DNA of 64,000 bases from an uncultured Eubacteriales bacterium (GTDB taxonomy: Bacteria; Bacillota; Clostridia; Peptostreptococcales; Anaerovoracaceae): positions 1-64,000 of the forward strand of contig CADATO010000020.1 of the NCBI GenBank assembly GCA_902790905.1. Direction: 5' to 3'. A program made the translations under genes and the position numbers. Shown in pieces: positions 60,951 through 64,000 of the stretch (the stretch's first letter is position 1; each line of letters starts with the position of its first letter). The notes beneath the pieces are model-generated. The model made no database searches. It was given only the letters and a program-made list of their open reading frames with translations, and had not been told where the DNA came from.

Positions 60951-62231
60951 ATGAGCGATAAACTTTACTGTACATACTGCGGAGCGCTCAACGAGGCGGG
61001 CGCCATCTTCTGCGAGCGGTGCGGCCACGAACTGGAGCCAATCGATGTCCCTGCGAAAGACACCGAGCCGGCTGCGGAGCAGGATGACCTGCTGACTGTG
61101 CTGATGGAAGAGCCGGTCACACAGATCCCGGACGAGCCGGCAGCGCCGGTGAAGAAGGCGGCAGCGGCTGCAGACACCGGCAGGGCGGATGCAGATGTCC
61201 TCAATGAGAATACGCAGCTGTTCTCCCGCACAGAGCTCAATGCGGCCATCGCGGCCAGCGAGGCGCAGAAAGGCACCGCCGCGGCGCAGAAGGAAGCCGA
61301 ACTTGCGCGGCAGAAGGAGCGCCTGATCGAGGAATCGATCCGCTACTATGAAGATGAAAAACGCGACCGCGAGGAACAGCGCATCGCCAAATCACGCCGA
61401 CAGCAGGAAGACGCCCTGTACGCCGATTTTGAAAAGCAGAAAGACGCCGGATACGGCGGCAAGGCGGCGGGCTACACAGCGGGTTATGGGGCAGCACCGA
61501 AGAAGAAAAAGACCTGGATTCCCATTCTGGTCATTGTGCTGCTGGCGCTGGCGGCAGGAGGATTCTTCGGCTGGAAGTTTTTCTTCGACAAGACCACCGT
61601 GGACCTGACCCGCAATATCAGCTCGCAGGACATCTATCTGGAGGGTGATAATGAAGAGGCGTCTGTGATCATCGATGATGAAACACTACGCGCCAGAGCG
61701 GATTATCCGCGCGGCAACGAGAAGGCGGAGCAGTTCATGCAGACGGTTTCCTACACGGCGGAGCCGGCGACAGGGCTTTCCAACGGCGACACGGTCGTCA
61801 TCCGGGCGATTTACTCCGAAGAGACAGCCAAGTCGCTGCATATCAACGTGAAGGGCGAAGAGAAGAAGTTTGAAGTCAGCGGGCTGGAGGAAAAAGCCAC
61901 GATCAACTGGGATCCGCTCGGCCTGTTTGACGGCAAGGATAAAACAGATGATACGGCGCAGCCTGCGGACACCCTGATCCCCGAGATCGATACCCGCTAC
62001 TATACCGACAAGGATGTACAGGGCAAATCAAAGGATGACGTGCAGGCGATGCTCAACGAACTCTATGCCCGCCACGGATACATCTTCCAGGATGCAACGC
62101 TCAAGAGCCAGTACGAGAAGCAGAGCTGGTACAAGGGCACGGAGAGCGATATGTCCAAGGTGGAACAGAGCTTCAATACCTACGAAAAGAAGAACCTCGA
62201 GTATCTGACCGAGGTGCGCAGCAAACTGTGA
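60951..62231 (+). CDS. Zinc-ribbon membrane protein with C-terminal YARHG domain
   Basis: A 426-residue protein from the ATG at 60951 (GAAAGGGGTCAGAG before it). N-terminal zinc ribbon CTYCGALNEAGAIFCERCG; a long charged Ala/Glu linker; a membrane helix (IPILVIVLLALAAGGFFGW, about 185-205); a beta-rich extracellular part; and a C-terminal YARHG domain (LNELYARHGYIFQ...SWYKG). Such proteins are common in Bacillota. They are thought to act at the cell surface or in envelope sensing, but function is not established. Last of the ATPase-amidase group. Confidence 0.85.
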   Translation: MSDKLYCTYCGALNEAGAIFCERCGHELEPIDVPAKDTEPAAEQDDLLTVLMEEPVTQIPDEPAAPVKKAAAAADTGRADADVLNENTQLFSRTELNAAIAASEAQKGTAAAQKEAELARQKERLIEESIRYYEDEKRDREEQRIAKSRRQQEDALYADFEKQKDAGYGGKAAGYTAGYGAAPKKKKTWIPILVIVLLALAAGGFFGWKFFFDKTTVDLTRNISSQDIYLEGDNEEASVIIDDETLRARADYPRGNEKAEQFMQTVSYTAEPATGLSNGDTVVIRAIYSEETAKSLHINVKGEEKKFEVSGLEEKATINWDPLGLFDGKDKTDDTAQPADTLIPEIDTRYYTDKDVQGKSKDDVQAMLNELYARHGYIFQDATLKSQYEKQSWYKGTESDMSKVEQSFNTYEKKNLEYLTEVRSKL

Positions 62232-62250
62232 TAAGAAAGGAGACAATGCA

Positions 62251-62628
62251 ATGGCAAAGGTTGTAGCAACAGACAAAGCGCCCGCAGCGGTCGGTGCGTA
62301 TTCCCAGGCAATGGTGACAGGCAATCTGGTCTTCACATCCGGACAGCTCGGACTGATCCCGGAGACCGGTGAACTGCAGGAAGGCGTGGCCGCGCAGGCG
62401 AAACAGGCAATGGACAATCTCGGGGCTGTGCTGGAGGAAGCCGGTGCCGGGTTTGACAGCGTTGTCAAAACGGTGATCTATCTCGCAGACATTGCGGATT
62501 TCGGTGTGGTCAACGAGATCTACGCGGGGTATTTTGAAAAAGACCCGCCGGCCAGATGCTGCTTCGAGGTGGCGGCGCTGCCCAAGGGCGGCCTGCTCGA
62601 GATCGAGTGCATCGCAGAAATCAAATAA
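62251..62628 (+). CDS. ridA: RidA-family enamine/imine deaminase
   Basis: A 125-residue protein: PAAVGAYSQAMVTGNLVFTS, the Arg in PPARCCFEVAALPKGGLLEIE (Arg near 105 binds the carboxylate) and Glu near 120 are the RidA active-site set. It hydrolyses reactive enamine or imine intermediates released by PLP enzymes. AAGGAGACA precedes the start, 19 bases after the previous stop. Confidence 0.93.
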   Translation: MAKVVATDKAPAAVGAYSQAMVTGNLVFTSGQLGLIPETGELQEGVAAQAKQAMDNLGAVLEEAGAGFDSVVKTVIYLADIADFGVVNEIYAGYFEKDPPARCCFEVAALPKGGLLEIECIAEIK

Positions 62629-62655
62629 TGGCTGGATATAAAGACAGACAGAGGG

Positions 62656-62661
62656 TATAAT
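62656..62661 (+). promoter_or_regulatory. Probable -10 box of asnS
   Basis: TATAAT at 62656-62661, 78 bases before the asnS start codon. A poor TGGATA lies 16 bases upstream. The leader contains GCCGGCGGTGCCGGC and a GCGATTAC variant of the recurrent word. Confidence 0.4.
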
Positions 62662-62738
62662 GAAGATTGCCTGTGCGCCGGCGGTGCCGGCAGGGCGATT
62701 ACATAAGAAAAAACAACCAGAAAGGAAACACAACACAC

Positions 62739-64000
62739 ATGGCACAGGACGTAAAAGTCAGGGAACTGTTCCGGCAGAGCGAGGCCTTTAAAGACAGCGA
62801 GGTCTGCGTGCAGGGATGGATCCGCAACAACCGCGGCAACAACAAGTTCGGGTTTATCGAACTCAACGACGGGACCTTCTTCAAACCGGTCCAGATCGTA
62901 CTGGAGGCAGAGGCGCTCCCGAACTATCAGGAGATCACCAAGGCGCCGATCGCAACAGCGCTCAAGGTCACGGGTGATTTTGTCCTGACACCGGACGCGC
63001 CGCAGCCCTTCGAGGTCAAGGCGAAGACGGTCGAGATCGTTGCAACGTCTGCTTCGGATTATCCGCTGCAGAACAAGCGCCACAGCATGGAGTTCTTGCG
63101 TGAGATCGCGCATCTGCGTCCCCGCAGCAACACGTTCAGCGCTGTGTTCCGTGTGCGTTCTCTTGTCGCGCATGCGATCCACTGCTTCTTCCAGGACCGC
63201 GGGTTTGTCTATGTGCATACCCCGCTGATCACGGGCAGTGACGCAGAAGGTGCCGGCGAGATGTTCCAGGTCACCACGCTCGACCTCGACAATCCGCCGC
63301 GTACGGAAGACGGCAAGATCGACTACAGCCAGGATTTCTTCGGCAAGATGACCAACCTGACCGTCAGCGGACAGCTCGAAGGCGAGATCTTTGCGCTGGC
63401 ATTCCACGACATCTACACGTTCGGACCGACGTTCCGCGCGGAGAATTCCTTCACGCCGCGTCACGCATCCGAGTTCTGGATGATCGAGCCCGAGATGGCG
63501 TTCTGCGATCTCGAAGGCAACATGCAGGTCGCGGAGGCGATGATCAAGTACATCATCAACTACGTGCTCGAGAATGCGCCGGAGGAGATGGAGTTCTTCA
63601 ACAAGTTCATCGATAAGGGGCTGCTCGACCGTCTGCATGCCATCGTGGCGGCGGACTTCGGCCGTGTGACCTACACCGAGGCGATCGACATCCTCAAGAA
63701 GTCCGGCAAGAAGTTCGACTATCCGGTCGAATGGGGCATTGACCTGCAGACCGAGCACGAAAGATATCTGACGGAGGAAGTCTTCAAAAAGCCGATCTTC
63801 GTCACCGACTATCCGAAAGACATCAAGGCGTTCTACATGCGCCTGAACGACGACAACAAGACCGTCGCAGCGTGCGACCTGCTCGTCCCCGGCGTCGGCG
63901 AGATCATCGGCGGCAGCCAGAGAGAAGAACGGTACGATGTCCTGGCCTCCCGCATGAGAGAGATGGGCATGGATCCGGAAGGGGAAGCGTACTGGTGGTA
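62739..64000 (+). CDS. asnS: Asparaginyl-tRNA synthetase, 3' end beyond window
   Basis: The open frame of at least 420 residues runs off the window. An N-terminal anticodon-binding OB-fold is at about 1-110 ([18 protein letters not shown]). The class II core has motif 2 [25 protein letters not shown] residues (split by H/A) and the [12 protein letters not shown] segment characteristic of AsnRS rather than AspRS. It charges tRNA-Asn. AGAAAGGAAAC precedes the start at 62739. Confidence 0.95.
   Translation, partial: MAQDVKVRELFRQSEAFKDSEVCVQGWIRNNRGNNKFGFIELNDGTFFKPVQIVLEAEALPNYQEITKAPIATALKVTGDFVLTPDAPQPFEVKAKTVEIVATSASDYPLQNKRHSMEFLREIAHLRPRSNTFSAVFRVRSLVAHAIHCFFQDRGFVYVHTPLITGSDAEGAGEMFQVTTLDLDNPPRTEDGKIDYSQDFFGKMTNLTVSGQLEGEIFALAFHDIYTFGPTFRAENSFTPRHASEFWMIEPEMAFCDLEGNMQVAEAMIKYIINYVLENAPEEMEFFNKFIDKGLLDRLHAIVAADFGRVTYTEAIDILKKSGKKFDYPVEWGIDLQTEHERYLTEEVFKKPIFVTDYPKDIKAFYMRLNDDNKTVAACDLLVPGVGEIIGGSQREERYDVLASRMREMGMDPEGEAYWW

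Overview
The window reads as chromosome of an anaerobic, probably gut- or rumen-type Gram-positive bacterium. Supporting signs are strong AGGAGG-type ribosome sites, lipoprotein signal peptides, TasA/SipW-type surface proteins, a Tn916-type integrase, two cobalamin riboswitches, HypA/HypB and large Fe-S flavoproteins. The core (about 15-64 kb) is GC-rich. The left 5.9 kb and a few single genes are visibly AT-richer. I favour Bacillota (class Clostridia); Coriobacteriia cannot be excluded. No rRNA, tRNA or CRISPR array was seen.

Positions 1 to about 5.97 kb are the right end of an integrative element: ImmA protease and ImmR-like repressor on the minus strand, then small plus-strand genes (zinc ribbon, sigma-like factor, ribbon-helix-helix protein, free-standing tRNA-binding domain, excisionase-like protein) and a tyrosine integrase. 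It abuts a fragment of a chromosomal gene encoding a tRNA-binding domain of the MetG C-terminal type. The element carries its own copy of that same domain. Two matching palindromes, one at immR and one before the excisionase-like gene, suggest an ICEBs1-like repression circuit.

Positions 6.7-14.3 kb hold a GntR regulator, a minus-strand membrane protein and a tight operon: divergent M28 peptidase, NRAMP-fold transporter without the metal-binding motifs, ATC hydrolase, hydantoin/Asp-Glu-type racemase, M20 amidohydrolase and nitroreductase. The racemase-hydrolase-amidohydrolase set matches the known route from 2-amino-thiazoline-4-carboxylate to L-cysteine.

Positions 14.3-24 kb are bracketed by two near-identical cobalamin riboswitches. 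The first drives only a truncated chelatase gene joined to an IS200-type transposase remnant. The second drives an intact lipoprotein-type CbiK chelatase, followed by another surface lipoprotein. Between them lie a homologue of the Propionibacterium polyunsaturated fatty acid isomerase, hypB, hypA and a 968-residue Fe-S/FAD oxidoreductase.

Positions 24.4-33.9 kb encode a surface-fibre locus: a 1953-residue VWA/Cna-B adhesin behind a structured leader, two TasA-like proteins, two membrane-anchored surface proteins and a SipW-type signal peptidase. Positions 33.9-39.8 kb are a purine module: guanine riboswitch, xpt with a damaged 5' end, and a BMP-type nucleoside ABC transporter.

Positions 40-64 kb hold mostly single genes or short operons: a PD-(D/E)XK-like protein, carB, two macrodomain proteins, a VWA protein, a CoA-transferase, PrsW, a YjbR/EVE-like fusion, an APC permease with a 44-residue companion, an AraC regulator with glycerol kinase, a class V aminotransferase, a HerA-like ATPase, a lipoprotein amidase, a zinc-ribbon/YARHG protein, RidA and the start of asnS. 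An 8-base word, GCGATTC(C/T), recurs in at least 17 intergenic places and is the most unusual genome-wide signal here.
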